Shown: one piece after another, positions 15,101 to 30,100 of the stretch
How the letters are laid out: every line of letters starts with the position of its first letter
Numbering within the stretch: position 1 is the first letter of the stretch
Assembly (NCBI GenBank): GCA_963402885.1
Contig: OY727103.1
Coordinates: forward strand, 9,202,085 to 9,266,084
From: Antedon bifida
Taxonomy: Eukaryota > Echinodermata > Crinoidea > Comatulida > Antedonidae
Reading direction: 5' to 3'
DNA length: 64,000 bases
The notes under the pieces: generated by a model
Database searches by the model: none
What the model was told of the DNA's origin: nothing
Seen by the model: only the letters and a program-made list of their open reading frames with translations
Made by a program: the position numbers and the translations under genes

Positions 15101-18100
15101 AAGCTACAAATCGTGCTCAAAGATGTAAAGCACCATCAAGGGGCATCTATGACGACTTTGAAAGTGGCTATGCTGATGACTTTGCTGTAAGCTCCTGGTC
15201 ACAAGAAGAACTGCAAACCATTGTGAACATCTTGAATAAAGTTTGTCTGGAATTTGGTCTAAGAATTAGTGCCCCCAAAACAGAAACCATTATATGGAAC
15301 TGGAAAGAGGAAGTTGAAGAATACCCAAGATGCATCATACAAATTGGCGGCGTACACATTAACAACGTAACACACTTTAGATACCTTGGTGTATGGGCTA
15401 CCTACAATGATGTTCATATTGGAAATCAAGAAGTAAAATACAGAATCAATTCAGCCAAAGGAGCATTTGCAGAGAATAGAGCATTGCTTACCAACAGAAC
15501 GATCCACCTACAAACAAGAATGATGTTTCTTAATGGTCTAGTTAGGAGTAGACTCACCTATGGTTGCCATGCTTGGAGAGCAACAGGAAGTGAAATGTCC
15601 AAACTTAGCACAACATACAAAACCTTCCTAAGAAGAATGCTAGTGAATGGCTTTCAAAGAGTCTGCCCACCAAACCATGTAGACATATCCTCAGATGAAG
15701 AAACAGATGAAAACTATATAGACTGGCGTTACGTAATTGATAATGACGATCTCTACAAAATTACTGGCTGTCAACCGCTAGAAGAATATGTCTACAAGCA
15801 ACAATTCAACTGGATCGGACATGTAATTAGAAAAGAAAATGAAGATCCTACAAAAATTCTTACTTTTCATACAACCCAAAGTAAACGAAGAGGTCGGAAG
15901 ATACCATCAGTACTTGATAGAGTTGTACAACAAAGTCAACTTACTAGATGCAACTTCATTAGAGCCTGCTTCAACAGAAATTTATAATTCCCAGCAATGT
16001 TTTAACTGTATATATGAACTGTTTTATAAGTTGTTTTGAGACTGTGTAATTTGGTAGTAGTCACTCTCATACTGTAGGCCTACATTTAAAAGTAACACAT
16101 CCAAATGCCAACTTTAAGTCAATGGCTACCAGATGTCTCTGTGAGACGGTTATTTGAACCAGTACCAGTACCAGGTGTGACGGCACGAATCGGCCCACTT
16201 TTAGGCCGATATAATATCTGGCTGGTAATTTCATTAGCTCCCGGTAGGTGTATGATATGAAATATTGTGATGTACATTATGCTTACATTGTGTTTTGTTA
16301 TTTTTTGGTTGATTTTTAATTGTTCGTTTTATGTAATTTATTTGAAAATAATGTAAGCTATTGTATATAAGGAGGTACAAACAATAAGGATGAAGTTGCA
16401 ATCATATTTACCTCTTTCTAATTTGGCCTACACTACCACAAGTAGTATTGCAATAGTAATACAATATTGTAAATACGTATTAACCATTTTTTGTCGCCAT
16501 TTGAATCGAAATTTTCTTACTGTGAATGTGGTTACTGTTAGATATATAAACACATATACAAAGAACATTTATTACTGTTACGGTGGGTAGGCGCTACTGC
16601 TGGATATATAAACACATAATATACAAATACAAACTTTATTACTTGCGGTTGATTCTCAACGTTTGTATTAATTAATAATTAGAAAAATATAAACGTTGTA
16701 GTGGAGTATCGTTGCATGTACTTCACTATTTCGATCGACTATAACAGGTTTTTTTTTTTTAAGTATTTAATCGTAAATGTTTTACTGTGTTTTGTGGTAT
16801 ATTATTGATAGGCCTATAAAACATTTAAAACAATATTTCGTTACTGAGTGGATAAAGAATATATTTAAAAAGTGTTCTTCCCATCCTCTTCCCCATCCTT
16901 CAACTCTAATTTTTATATACAAAACACAAATTGGGTTTGATTAAATGAGTTCAAAAACAAATTTGGACTCATTAATCATCGTGTCTATTTATTCGTTTCT
17001 GAAAACGACAATGTATTTATAGTCCTGCGGTACGTACATTTGAAATCGCCAGTTTTTTTACGCTGAAATTATTGTGTATTCGAGAACCAACTAGTATTAC
17101 TAATTACATTAAGGAGATTTATTTTTTTATTTATTTATTTTTATATTTATTTTTTATATTTTATTTTTTTTATTATTTTGATTGCATAGATTTTCAAATA
17201 TCAATAACACAATAAACGTCTATTATTTTAATATAATTACACAAACAAAACAAAAACAAATATAATGTACAGATGTACGGTATATTAATTATATTAACTA
17301 GATTTTTATTTTTTTTACTGCATAGATTTTCAAACATTCATTTTGCAGTGAGCACTAATATTATTTGCAATGACTCTGCAAATTTGTATTTAAAATTGCT
17401 GCTTTTAGAATTAAAACAAAATAGACACTTAACCCTTTGAAGACGTGGCCCGTATCCCATACGGGGGTAATTTACTGTTCCAATGCGAGGCCTGTATATA
17501 TACGGATTACTTTTTGGGGTTACTGAATTGCATATTATTTTTACATATGACCTTTGACCTAGGTAAAAAAATGCATTTTTTCGGAAGGCCAACACATTGC
17601 ACATAAATAAAACCAACAATTGCAGAAAGTTACAGTCATAAAAATGTATCTTTAATCGCATGCAACGCGAATCTACGGCTCAATATGTCCGTCGATTGGT
17701 TGGTCGGTCGGTCGGACGCGAGTACAGCCATGTATATAGCCTTGTTCCTATTAAAAATACCATATTTAGCTTTAGTCATTTGGGGTAGAAACCTAGCGTC
17801 TTCAAATGGTTAAATAAAAAAAGAATACAGCATGCATATATTATTAAATTTCTTTCTTTCTTAAACTTCCTTCTAATATAAATGCTGTATAACGTATCTC
17901 TCAGCACTATACATCCAAACCGAAGATATGCCCCTGTCGGTAACCAGGGTTCGGTAGTAAATTGAAACCTGGTGAGAACCCGATTATCCCGGACTCGAGC
18001 GCCTCAAATCCTAGCAGGCCTAAGGAAACTGAAACTCATAAAGTGAATAGGTTTACTGTCATCTTAAGTCAGGAAAGACAGAAAGTTTTTTTCCCTGTTC

Positions 18101-21100
18101 ACACTTACAAATACTGTACTTTGATGTATTGGCTGATAGAACAAGGAAATGAATGAACGTTTCGGGCGAGTGGTACAATTCGACTTCTATATTTATATGC
18201 TATAGATGTTCAATTAATTCATCATATAACAGAATAATATACAATGTTAAACTGTATAACATATATGTAATGTACACACAAATTTTGTAAATTTATTTAT
18301 AGGGACAATTTTAGGCCAATCTGATGTTATTAGAATCGTCAATGTCATTTTCGGACGAATCTTCTGGTGGAGCAAGTGTGCTTTTTCAAGGTGTTGCATG
18401 GGTTATAAGGAAGTCTCGCTTCATGTTTGTTCGGAATGGAACATATATTATTAGTGGCGATTTTGTTATCGGTGTCGTTCCGAGTCTTCCGGTCTCGGGT
18501 GTCAATATCATTTTGGAAATTGTTTGGCCGGAGAGTGACAGTAGAATCGGGTGTAAAATGTGTGTACAACATTAATTATCACACATGCTGCCATCATGTG
18601 AGGTGGCACAATATATGGCATAAAACCATAGATGTTATTCATGGTCTGTGATTGCTTGAGGTTTATTTTGATGACATTGTTCTAAGTTACATCACACCAA
18701 AACATTACATTTTTAAATAGGGTAAAAAATATATAAATAAACATAATTTCGCCGACGTTAGGTGTAATCATATAACTTATCTGTAGCCATATATTACCTT
18801 ATTTAGTGCTGTTACGGATGCACCTTGCTTCGTTAGATAGTCTACTACTTCTAAGGTAGGTTTATTTGAACGCATGTATTCATGCAGCGGGGTGTTTTCA
18901 TCCTTTAAATACATTATAATCATGACGTTTATACAAACAGTGTATTGCAGCAAATAAGTATAGTTAGATAATGATAAATAATACACAAAGAAATTGAAAT
19001 AAAAGGTTTTTCTTGTGCATATCCTGTGAACGTAGACCGAATTAAATCAATTGTCTCTTATATTGTAATTTTACAGAATCATAAAAGAATTCATAATCGT
19101 GTAGTTTATGCATACAGGTTAACGTAAACATTGCTTTCTGTCATGATTCTAAATTCAGCTCTTTTATAATGACATGTCCACATAAAACATAGTCAATATA
19201 CCAATCTCACAATAACTGTAGGACATTACATTTTTAAATAGGGTAAAAAATATATAAATAAACATAATTTCGCCGACGTTAGGTGTAATCATATAACTTA
19301 TCTGTAGCCATATATTACCTTATTTAGTGCTGTTACGGATGCACCTTGCTTCGTTAGATAGTCTACTACTTCTAAGGTAGGTTTATTTGAACGCATGTAT
19401 TCATGCAGCGGGGTGTTTTCATCCTTTAAATAAATTATAATCATGACGTTTATACAAACAGTGTATTGCAGCAAATAAGTATAGTTAGATAATGATAAAT
19501 AATACACAAAGAAATTGAAATAAAAGGTTTTTCTTGTGCATATCCTGTGAACGTAGACCGAATTAAATCAATTGTCTCTTATATTGTAATTTTACAGAAT
19601 CATAAAAGAATTCATAATCGTGTAGTTTATGCATACAGGTTAACGTAAACATTGCTTTCTGTCATGATTCTAAATTCAGCTCTTTTATAATGACATGTCC
19701 ACATAAAACATAGTCAATATACCAATCTCACAATAACTGTAGGATCTTGTTTAATTACTACTAATTAATAATTATTGCAGCAAGTAACTCTAAATAACTT
19801 AATCAATTGTAATATGATATGAAATAAAGTGGATAAGATATTGTTGCGGTGCAGATCATACGTACGTTATAGGTGTAATCATAATAACTTATCTGTAACC
19901 CTATATTACCTTATTTAGTGCTGTTATTGAAGCACCTTGCTTCGTGAGATAGTTTACTACTTCTAAGGTAGGTTCATTTAAACGCATGTATTCATGCAGC
20001 GGGGTGTTTCCGTCCTATAAAGAAATTATACATACAGGTTATTGCAGAAAATCACTTTAGTTATGCAATGATAAATGATACACAAATAAATTAAAATAAA
20101 AGGTTTTGCTGGTGCTTATGCTCTGAACGTAGACCGAATTATATCAATTGTCTGTGGATTCCCACATAAAACATAGTTGAATTGATAATTCATTCAATAA
20201 ATTATCTCTATTCCTATTACCTTATGCTATGTGATATGAAGATGTATTATTACATACTAATGAAGACGTACGTAAGGCAGCACTTAGTGGAGCACTGTGG
20301 TGCAGTGGTTAGAGCATTGGACTTGCAATCAAGAGGTTGCCGGTTCAAGCCCGGCCCGGTCACTGCGGTGCGGTCCTTGAGCAAGATTCTCTATCCACAT
20401 TGTTCCTCCCCACCCAGGTGATAGAAATGGGTACCGGTATGTTAAAAGTACTGGGAAGGTAAATCAGACTCATTTGTGCGGGAGGAGTGGCGTACCCCCG
20501 CAAACATACACATTTAGTGGAGCCTGGCCCAAACGCTAAGGAAATGGAGATGGGCACCAAGGCCGTTAGCATTAGCTTAGGTTTCGACTTTACTACTTTA
20601 CTTACGTAGGGCACTTTTCTCTCAAGTTCATTATAAATCATACGTACTTATTTTATACAATAAAACATTAAATTAAACAAAGGATGCGGATAATTAAAAA
20701 AACATATATTTTCATTTCCTATTTAGAGATTTAATCTTGGTACTACGAACGTTAGTGATGTCCAACTGTATTTGCTTGCTGTAACCACTCTTGTGCAGGT
20801 ATAGAGTTATGAACAACATCATACTCGTGATCTGAGGTGTGTTTGAGTCCCACCCGATAATTACACAATGTTAGATCACGGGAATATAATTTATGCCCAC
20901 TCTTATGCACTTTACCTTATTCTGTAATGTTGGAGATACACCAAGTTTAATGAGATTAGTCACTATTCCTAACGTAGGTTTAACATATCTACCACTTAGA
21001 TGTATATGTAGAGCATTGCTTCCTTCCTAAAAAAATAAAAAATGTTATATTTTTAATAAATAAATATTTTTAAATCAAATTAATCGAAAGTCGCTAAAAT

Positions 21101-24100
21101 GTATTATTTATATTAAGAGAAGTTGCATCATGTTAATAATAATTAACATATAGTAAAATACCTTCTTACGTACGTTTGAAGGTAAAAAACGAAGCAAAAT
21201 TTAATAATTATTATTAGGCATACTATTACCAGTATGCCATACTATTGCAATTTAAAATTTTTGTCAAATTACCTCTTTTGGTAATGTTGGTGATTCACCA
21301 TTGGTTATCAGACAGTACAATATCTCTAATTCAACATCATTACGCTCCAGATAAATATTTATCGGTGTGTATCCATTCTGTGAATAAATCATAAACATAA
21401 AATATAAGGATTCTTATTCTTAGACACTGATAACATGATTGATTGTTGTTGTTTTGTGGTTGATGCAATATGAATATTATAAGACATATTGTGTCTTATA
21501 AACGAATATGAAAGTGGTGGTGTTAAAGCGCCTGATTTTAGATCACAGGTTAAATCTTTAAAAATATATTGGCTTAAAAGATAGGATTCAAAGTGGAAAT
21601 GTCTGCCAAACACGTATTTTAATAGAATAGGCCCAAAAGATATTATTGAAAACATATCATATATTGATAAGAAAAATGCTATTTTTAAAGCCATACCCGA
21701 TTTCTATAAATCTATACTATGTATTTTAGTCAAACTTAATAGTGGTATGACTAAACGTCAATTATGTTATGATGATATATTGCATCAACAACTTTGGTAT
21801 AACAAAATGATTTTATACAATGACATGTCATTATTTTTTAGAAACTGGATAAGGTCAGGTGTGCGAAATATTAAGGATATTGTAATTGAGAATAGGTTCA
21901 TTAACGCAAATGAATTACTTGATATGCTTAGGTATAAATCAAACTGGATTGCTGAATGGCAAATTGTATTAAACGCAATTCCAAAAGAATGGAAAGAGAA
22001 CATCTTTTTAAGGGATAACAACCAAAAGCACTCAAAAACAACACACGTTCGATGTTTGATTATGAGTAGCAAACAAATATGTTCTTTCTTTATTAAGGAA
22101 AAATGTCTAGAACCATCCAAAAGTAATACAAAATGGTAAACATATTTTAACATGGAGAACGATTGGTCTCTAACATGGAAAAGAAAAATTAAAAAATTAA
22201 AATTAAATTCACTATTTCAATCGACTATAACAGGGTTTTTTTTTTTAAAGTATTTAATCGTAAATGTTTTACTGTGTTTAGTGGTATATTATTGATAGGC
22301 CTATAAAACATTTAAAACAATATTTCGTTACTGAGTGGATAAAGAATATATTTAAAAATTGTTCTTCCCATCCTCTTCCCCATCACTCAACTCTAATTTT
22401 TATATACAAAACACAAATTGGGTTTGATTAAATGAGTTCAAAAACAAATTTGGACTCATTTTTAAGACAAGTTTCTCCTTCGGAAGTAGGCCTAATTCCC
22501 AGGATACTAATTTTAGTTGACTACATTAATCATCGTGTCTATTTATTCGTTTCTGAAAACGACAATGTATTTATAGTCCTGCGGTAACTTCATTTGAAAT
22601 CGCCAGTTTTTTTACGTTGAAATGATTGTGTATTCGAGAACCAACTAGTATTACTAATTACATTAAGGAGATTTATTTTTTTATTTTTTTATTTTTAAAT
22701 TTATTTTTTATATTTAATTTTTTTAATTATTTTGATTGCATAGATTTTCAAATATCAATAACACAATAAACGTCTATTATTTTAATATAATTACACAAAC
22801 AAAACAAAAACAAAGATAATGTACAGATGTACGGTATATTAATTATATTAACTAGATTTTTATTTTTTTGACTGCATAGATTTTCAAACATTCATTTTGC
22901 AGTGAGCACTAATATTATTTGCAATGACTCTGCAAATTTGTATTTAAAATGCGTGGCCCGTATCCCATACGGGGGTAATTTACTGTTCCAATGCGAGGCC
23001 TGTATATATACGGATTACTTTTTGGGGTTACTGAATTGCATATTATTTTTACATATGACCTTTGACCTAGGTAAAAAAATTGCAGAAAGGTACAGTCATA
23101 AAAATGTATTTAATCGCATGCAACGCTCACTATGTCCGTCGATTGGTTGGTCGGTCGGTCGGACGCGAGTACAACCATGTATATAGCCTTGTTCCTATTA
23201 AAAATACCTTATTTAGCTTTAGTCATTTGGGGTAGAAACCTAGCGTCTTCAAATGGTTAAATAAAAAAAGAATACAGCATGCATATATTATTAAATTTCT
23301 TTCTTTCTTAAACTTCCTTCTAATATAAATGCTGTATAACGTATCTCTCAGCACTATACATCCAAACCGAAGATATGCCCCTGTCGGTAACCAGGGTTCG
23401 GTAGTAAATTGAAACCTGGTGAGAACCCGATTATCCCGGACTCGAGCGCCTCAAATCCTAGCAGGCCTAAGGAAACTGAAACTCATAAAGTGAATAGGTT
23501 TACTGTCATCTTAAGTCAGGAAAGACAGAAAGTTTTTTTCCCTGTTCACACTTACAAATACTGTACTTTGATGTATTGGCTGATAGAACAAGGAAATGAA
23601 TGAACGTTTCGGGCGAGTGGTACAATTCGACTTCTATATTTATATGCTATAGATGTTCAATTAATTCATCATATAACAGAATAATATACAATGTTAAACT
23701 GTATAACATATATGTAATGTACACACACATTTTGTAAATTTATTTATAGGGACAATTTTAGGCCAATTTGATGTTATTAGAATCGTCAATGTCATTTTCG
23801 GACGAATCTTCTGGTGGAGCAAGTGTGCTTTTTCAAGGTGTTGCATGGGTTATAAGGAAGTCTCGCTTCATGTTTGTTCGAAATGGAACATATATTATTA
23901 GTGGCGATTTTGTTATCGGTGTCGTTCCGAGTCTTCCGGTCTCGGGTGTCAATATCATTTTGGAAATTGTTTGGCCGGAGAGTGACAGTAGAATCGGGTG
24001 TAAAATATGTGTACAAAATTAATTATCACACATGCTGCCATCATGTGAGGTGGCACAATATATGGCATAAAACCATAGATGTTATTCATGGTCTGTGATT

Positions 24101-27100
24101 GCTTGAGGTTTATTTTGATGACATTGTTGTAAGTTACATCACACCAAAACATTACATTTTTAAATGGGGTAAAAATAGATAAATAAACATAATTTCGCCA
24201 ACGTTAGGTGTATTCATATAACTTATCTGTAGCCATATATTACCTTATTTAGTGCTGTTACGGAAGCACCTTGCTTCGTGAGATAATCTACTACTTCTAA
24301 GATAGGTTCATTTGAACGCATGTATTCATGCAGCGGGGTGTTGGCGTCCTTTCAAGAAATTATAATCATGAAGTTTATACAAACAGTGTATTGCAGCAAA
24401 TAATTATAGTAAGATAATGATAAACAATACACACAAAGAAATTAAAATAAAAGGTTTTTCTTGTGCATATCCTGTGAACGTAGACCGAATTATAATAATT
24501 GTCTCTTATATTGTAATTTTACAGAATCATAAAAGAAATCATAATCGTGTATAGTTTATGCATACAGGTTAAAGTAAACATTGCTTTCTATCATGATTCT
24601 AAATTCAGCTCTTTTATAATGACATGTCCACATAAAACATAGTCAATATACCAATATCACAATAACTGTAGGATCTTGTTTAATTACAACTAAATAATTA
24701 TTGCAGCAAGTAATTCTAAATAGCTCAATCAATTGTAATTTGATATGAAATAAAGTGGATAAAATATATTTGCGGTGCAGATCATACGTACGTTATAGGT
24801 GTAATCATATAACTTATTTCTAGACTTATATCACCTTATTTTGTGCTGTTATTGAAGCACCTTGTTTCTTGAGATAGTTTACTACTTCTAAGGTAGGTTT
24901 ATTTGAACGCATGTATTCATGCAGCGGGGTGTTTCCGTCCTATAGAGAAAAAAAATTATTATGACGAAGTTTATTATTAAACGTAAAAAATAACAGTAGC
25001 ACATACCATGAATATATTGGAATCTATTCGAAAATTAGTATTGTGGTAAGGAGATGTTGAGTGTTATGCAAGATGCAATATGAGATAGTTAGGTTGTAAT
25101 TGAAAGTAGTATTCGTACTGGAATAGAAGCGTTTGAACATTCCGCGGCGTGTTCTTCTGGTCATAATTCATTCGTATCCTTATTTATTATTTTGATGCCA
25201 TTGTTGTCAGTTACATCACACCAAAACATTACATTTTTAAATGGGGTAAAAATAGATAAATAAACATAATTTCGCCAACGTTAGGTGTATTCATATAACT
25301 TATCTGTAGCCATATATTACCTTATTTAGTGCTGTTACGGAAGCACCTTGCTTCGTGAGATAGTCTACTACTTCTAAGATAGGTTCATTTGAACGCATGT
25401 ATTCATGCAGCGGGGTGTTGGCGTCCTTTCAAGAAATTATAATCATGAAGTTTATACAAACAGTGTATTGCAGAAAATAATTATAGTAAGATAATGATAA
25501 ACAATACACACAAAGAAATTGAAATAAAACGTTTTTCTTGTTCATATCCTGTGAACGTAGACCGAATTATAATAATTGTCTCTTATATTGTAATTTTACA
25601 GAATCATAAAAGAAATCATAATCGTGTAGTTTATGCATACAGGTTAACGTAAACATTGCTTTCTATCGTGATTCTAAATTCAGCTCTTTTATAATGACAT
25701 GTCCACATAAAACATAGTCAATATACCAATATCACAATAACTGTAGGATCTTGTTTAATTACTACTAAATAATTATTGCAGCAAGTAATTCTAAATAGCT
25801 TAATCAATTGTAATTTGATATGAAATAAAGTGGATAAAATATATTTGCGGTGCAGATCATACGTACGTTATAGGTGTAATCATATAACTTATTTCTAGAC
25901 TTATATCACCTTATTTTGTGCTGTTATTGAAGCACCGTGTTTCTTGAGATAGTTTACTACTTCTAAGGTAGGTTTATTTGAACGCATGTATTCATGCAGC
26001 GGGGTGTTTCCGTCCTATTGAGAAAAAAATTATTATGACGAAGTTTATTATTAAACGTAAAAAATAACAGTAGCACATACCATGAATATATTGGAATCTA
26101 TTCGAAAATTAGTATTGTGGTAAGGAGATGTTGAGTGTTATGCAAGATGCAATATGAGATAGTTAGGTTGTAATTGAAAGTAGTATTCGTACTGGAATAG
26201 AAACGTTTGAACATTCCGCGGCGTGTTCTTCCGGTCATAATTCATTCGTATCCTTATTTATTATTTTGATGCCATTGTTGTCAGTGACATCACACCAAAA
26301 CATTACATTTGTAAATGGGGTAAAATAGATAAATAAACATAATTTCGCCAACGTTAGGTGTATTCATATAACTTATTTGTAGCCATAGATTACCTTATTT
26401 AGTGCTGTTACGGAAGAACCTTGCTTCGTGAGATAGTCTACTACTTCTAAGATAGGTTCATTTGAACGCATGTATTCATGCAGCGGGGTGTTGGCGTCCT
26501 TTCAAGAAATTATAATCATGAAGTTTATACAAACAGTGTATTGCAGAAAATAATTATAGTAAGATAATGATAAACAATACACACAAAGAAATTTAAATAA
26601 AACGTTTTTCTTGTTCATATCCTGTGAACGTAGACCGAATTATAATAATTGTCTCTTATATTGTAATTTTACAGAATCATAAAAGAAATCATAATCGTGT
26701 AGTTTATGCATACAGGTTAACGTAAACATTGCTTTCTATCGTGATTCTAAATTCAGCTCTTTTATAATGACATGTCCACATAAAACATAGTCAATATACC
26801 AATATCACAATAACTGTAGGATCTTGTTTAATTACTACTAAATAATTATTGCAGCAAGTAATTCTAAATAGCTTAATCAATTGTAATTTGATATGAAATA
26901 AAGTGGATAAAATATATTTGCGGTGCAGATCATACGTACGTTATAGGTGTAATCATATAACTTATTTCTAGACTTATATCACCTTATTTTGTGCTGTTAT
27001 TGAAGCACCGTGTTTCTTGAGATAGTTTACTACTTCTAAGGTAGGTTTATTTGAACGCATGTATTCATGCAGCGGGGTGTTTCCGTCCTATTGAGAAAAA

Positions 27101-30100
27101 AATTATTATGACGAAGTTTATTATTAAACGTAAAAAATAACAGTAGCACATACCATGAATATATTGGAATCTATTCGAAAATTAGTATTGTGGTAAGGAG
27201 ATGTTGAGTGTTATGCAAGATGCAATATGAGATAGTTAGGTTGTAATTGAAAGTAGTATTCGTACTGGAATAGAAACGTTTGAACATTCCGCGGCGTGTT
27301 CTTCCGGTCATAATTCATTCGTATCCTTATTTATTATTTTGATGCCATTGTTGTCAGTGACATCACACCAAAACATTACATTTGTAAATGGGGTAAAATA
27401 GATAAATAAACATAATTTCGCCAACGTTAGGTGTATTCATATAACTTATTTGTAGCCATAGATTACCTTATTTAGTGCTGTTACAGAAGAACCTTGCTTC
27501 GTGAGATAGTCTACTACTTCTAAGATAGGTTCATTTGAACGCATGTATTCATGCAGCGGGGTGTTTCCGTCCTATAGAGAAATTATAATCATTAAGTTTA
27601 TACAAACAGTGTATTGCAGCAAATAATTGGATTCCCTAATTTTGAAATTTTACTGACAAAAGAAATCATAATCGTGTAGTTTATACATACAGATTAATGT
27701 GAATATTGCTTCCAGTCATCATTCTAAATTCAACCATTTTATAATGACATGTCCACATAAAACATAGTTAAATTGATAATTCATTCAATAAATTATCTCT
27801 ATCCCTATTACCTTATGCTATGTGATATGAAGATGTAATATTACATAATAATGAAGACGTACGTAAGGCAGCACTTAGTGGAGCACTGTGGCGCAGTGGT
27901 TAGAGAATTGGACTTGCAATCAAGAGGTTGCCGGTTCAAGTCCGGCCCGGTCACTGCGGTGTTGAATCCTTGAACAAGATTCTCTATCCACACTGTTCCT
28001 CCCCACCAAGGTGATAGAAATGGGTACCGGTATGTTAAAAGTACTGGGAAAGTAAATCAGACTCGTTTGTGCGGGAGGAGAGGCGTACCCCCGCAAACAT
28101 ACACACTTAGTGGAGCCTGGCCCAAACGCTAAGGAAATGGAGATGGGCACCAAGGCCGTTAGCATTAGCTTAGGTTTCGACTTTACTTACGTAGGGCACT
28201 TTTCTCTCAAGTTCATTATAAATCACACGTACTTATTTTATACAATAACAAATTAAATTAAACAAAGGATGCGGATAATTAAAAATATATATATTTTCAT
28301 TTCCTATTTAGAGATTTAATCTCGGTACCACGAACGTTAGTGGTGTCCAACTGTATTTGCTTGCTGTAACCACTCTTGTGCAGGTATAGAGTTATGAACA
28401 ACACCATACTCGTGATCTGAGGTGTATTTGAGTCCCACCCGATAATTACACAATGTTAGATCACGGGAATTTATGCCCACTCTTATGTACTTTACCTTAT
28501 TCTGTAATGTTGGAGATACACCAAGTTTAATAAGTTTAGTCACTATTCCTAACGTAGGTTTAACATATCTACCACTTAGATGTATATGTAGAGCATTGCT
28601 TCCTTTCTGAAAAATAAAAAATTGTATATTTTTAATAAATAAATATGTTTAAATCAAATTAACCAAAAGTCGCTAAAATGTATTATTTATACCAAGAGAA
28701 GTTGCATCATGTTTATAATAATTAACGTATAGTACAATACCTTCTTACGTGTAAAGGTAAAAAACGAAGCAAAACATAATAATTATTATTAAGCATACTA
28801 TTACCAGTATGCCATACTTTTGCAATTTAAAATGTTTGTCAAATTACCTCTTTTGGTAATGTTGGTGATTCACCATTGGTTATCAGACAGTACATTATCT
28901 CTAATGTAACATCAGCACGCTCCAGATAAATATTTATCGGTGTGTATCCATTCTGTGAATAAATCATAAACATAAAATATAAGGATTCTTATTCTTATTG
29001 TTAGACACAACTGATAACATGATTGATTGTTGTTGTTTTGTGGCTGATGCAACATGAATATTATAAGACATCATTGTGTTTACAAAACACTTCAGATACA
29101 GGAATACTCATACTTTTTACTCATACGATTATAAGGAATGGCAGAACGTTTGTTTGTTTTATATTTGTTGCTCATTCATCAATACTGTATTACAAATACA
29201 TATAATAAAATGACAGGATGAGAGCAAGATGATAACTCTATAAGCTCTAGAGCTTGTTTACATAAGGACTCCCGACATAAAAAAAAAACAACATACACCA
29301 ACAATCTTAATTAACAATCAAATCCTAATAAAATCATAAGTTGCAATGCAGAAGATGTGTTTAAGTGTATATTTGAATTGATTATGGTTTCCAATGTCCT
29401 TTAAGCTATTAGGTGACACAAATATCGTAAGCAACCACCTTCCTTACGTGTGGTGATCCTTTAAAAGAGATGGACGCTTACAAGAGGTGGTGGTTCTTTA
29501 AAAGTGTGGTAAATTATCTCTTTCCCTATTACCTCATGCTATGTGATATGAAGATATATTATTACATAATATTGAAGACGTACGTAGGGCACTTTTCTCT
29601 CAAGTTCATTATAAATCACACGTACTTATTTTATACAATAACAAATTAAATTAAACAAAGGATGCGGATAATTACAAAATAATATATTTTCATTTCCTAT
29701 TTAGAGATTTAATCTCGGTACCACGAACGTTAGTGGTGTCCAACTGTATTTGATTGCTGTAACCACTCTTGTTCAGGTATAGAGTTATGAACAACACCAT
29801 ACTCGTGATCTGAGGTGTGTTTGAGTCCCATCCCATAATTACACAATGTTAGATCACGGGAATATATGCCCACTCTTATGTACATTACCTTATTCTGTAA
29901 TGTTGGAGATATACCAAGTTTAATGAGATTAGTCACTATTCTTAACGTAGGTTTAACATATCTACCACTTAGATGTATATGTAGAGCATTGTTTCCTTCC
30001 TAAAAAAATAAAAAATGTTATATTTTTAATAAATAAATATTTTTAAAGTCGCTAAAATGTATTGTTTATACCAAGAGAAGTTGCATCATGTTTATAATAA

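Larger units (their letters stand above)
18690..19731. repeat. 521-bp perfect tandem duplication containing one ankyrin exon
   Basis: 18,690-19,210 and 19,211-19,731 are the same sequence. By eye I found one substitution (tacattat against taaattat beside the acceptor). The junction 'ctgtagg|acattacatttt' at about 19,211 differs from the normal 'ctgtaggatcttg' seen at 19,738 and elsewhere, which marks the breakpoint. Confidence 0.9.
24150..27575 (-). repeat. Tandem array of ~1,075-bp units, two ankyrin exons each
   Basis: Exon starts recur at 24,244, 25,321, 26,394 and 27,467 (A1) and at 24,835, 25,910 and 26,983 (A2), a period of 1,073-1,077 bp. Introns as well as exons are conserved ('ccgcggcgtgttcttc', 'cataccatgaatatattgg'), so whole genomic units were duplicated. 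Units at 25.3 and 26.4 kb differ by only a handful of bases. Confidence 0.92.

Noticed and set aside
18324..18575. Conserved plus and minus frames present in both copies of the 2-kb duplication
   Set aside because: The copies are nearly identical at DNA level, so the open frame is no evidence of coding; no domain recognised.
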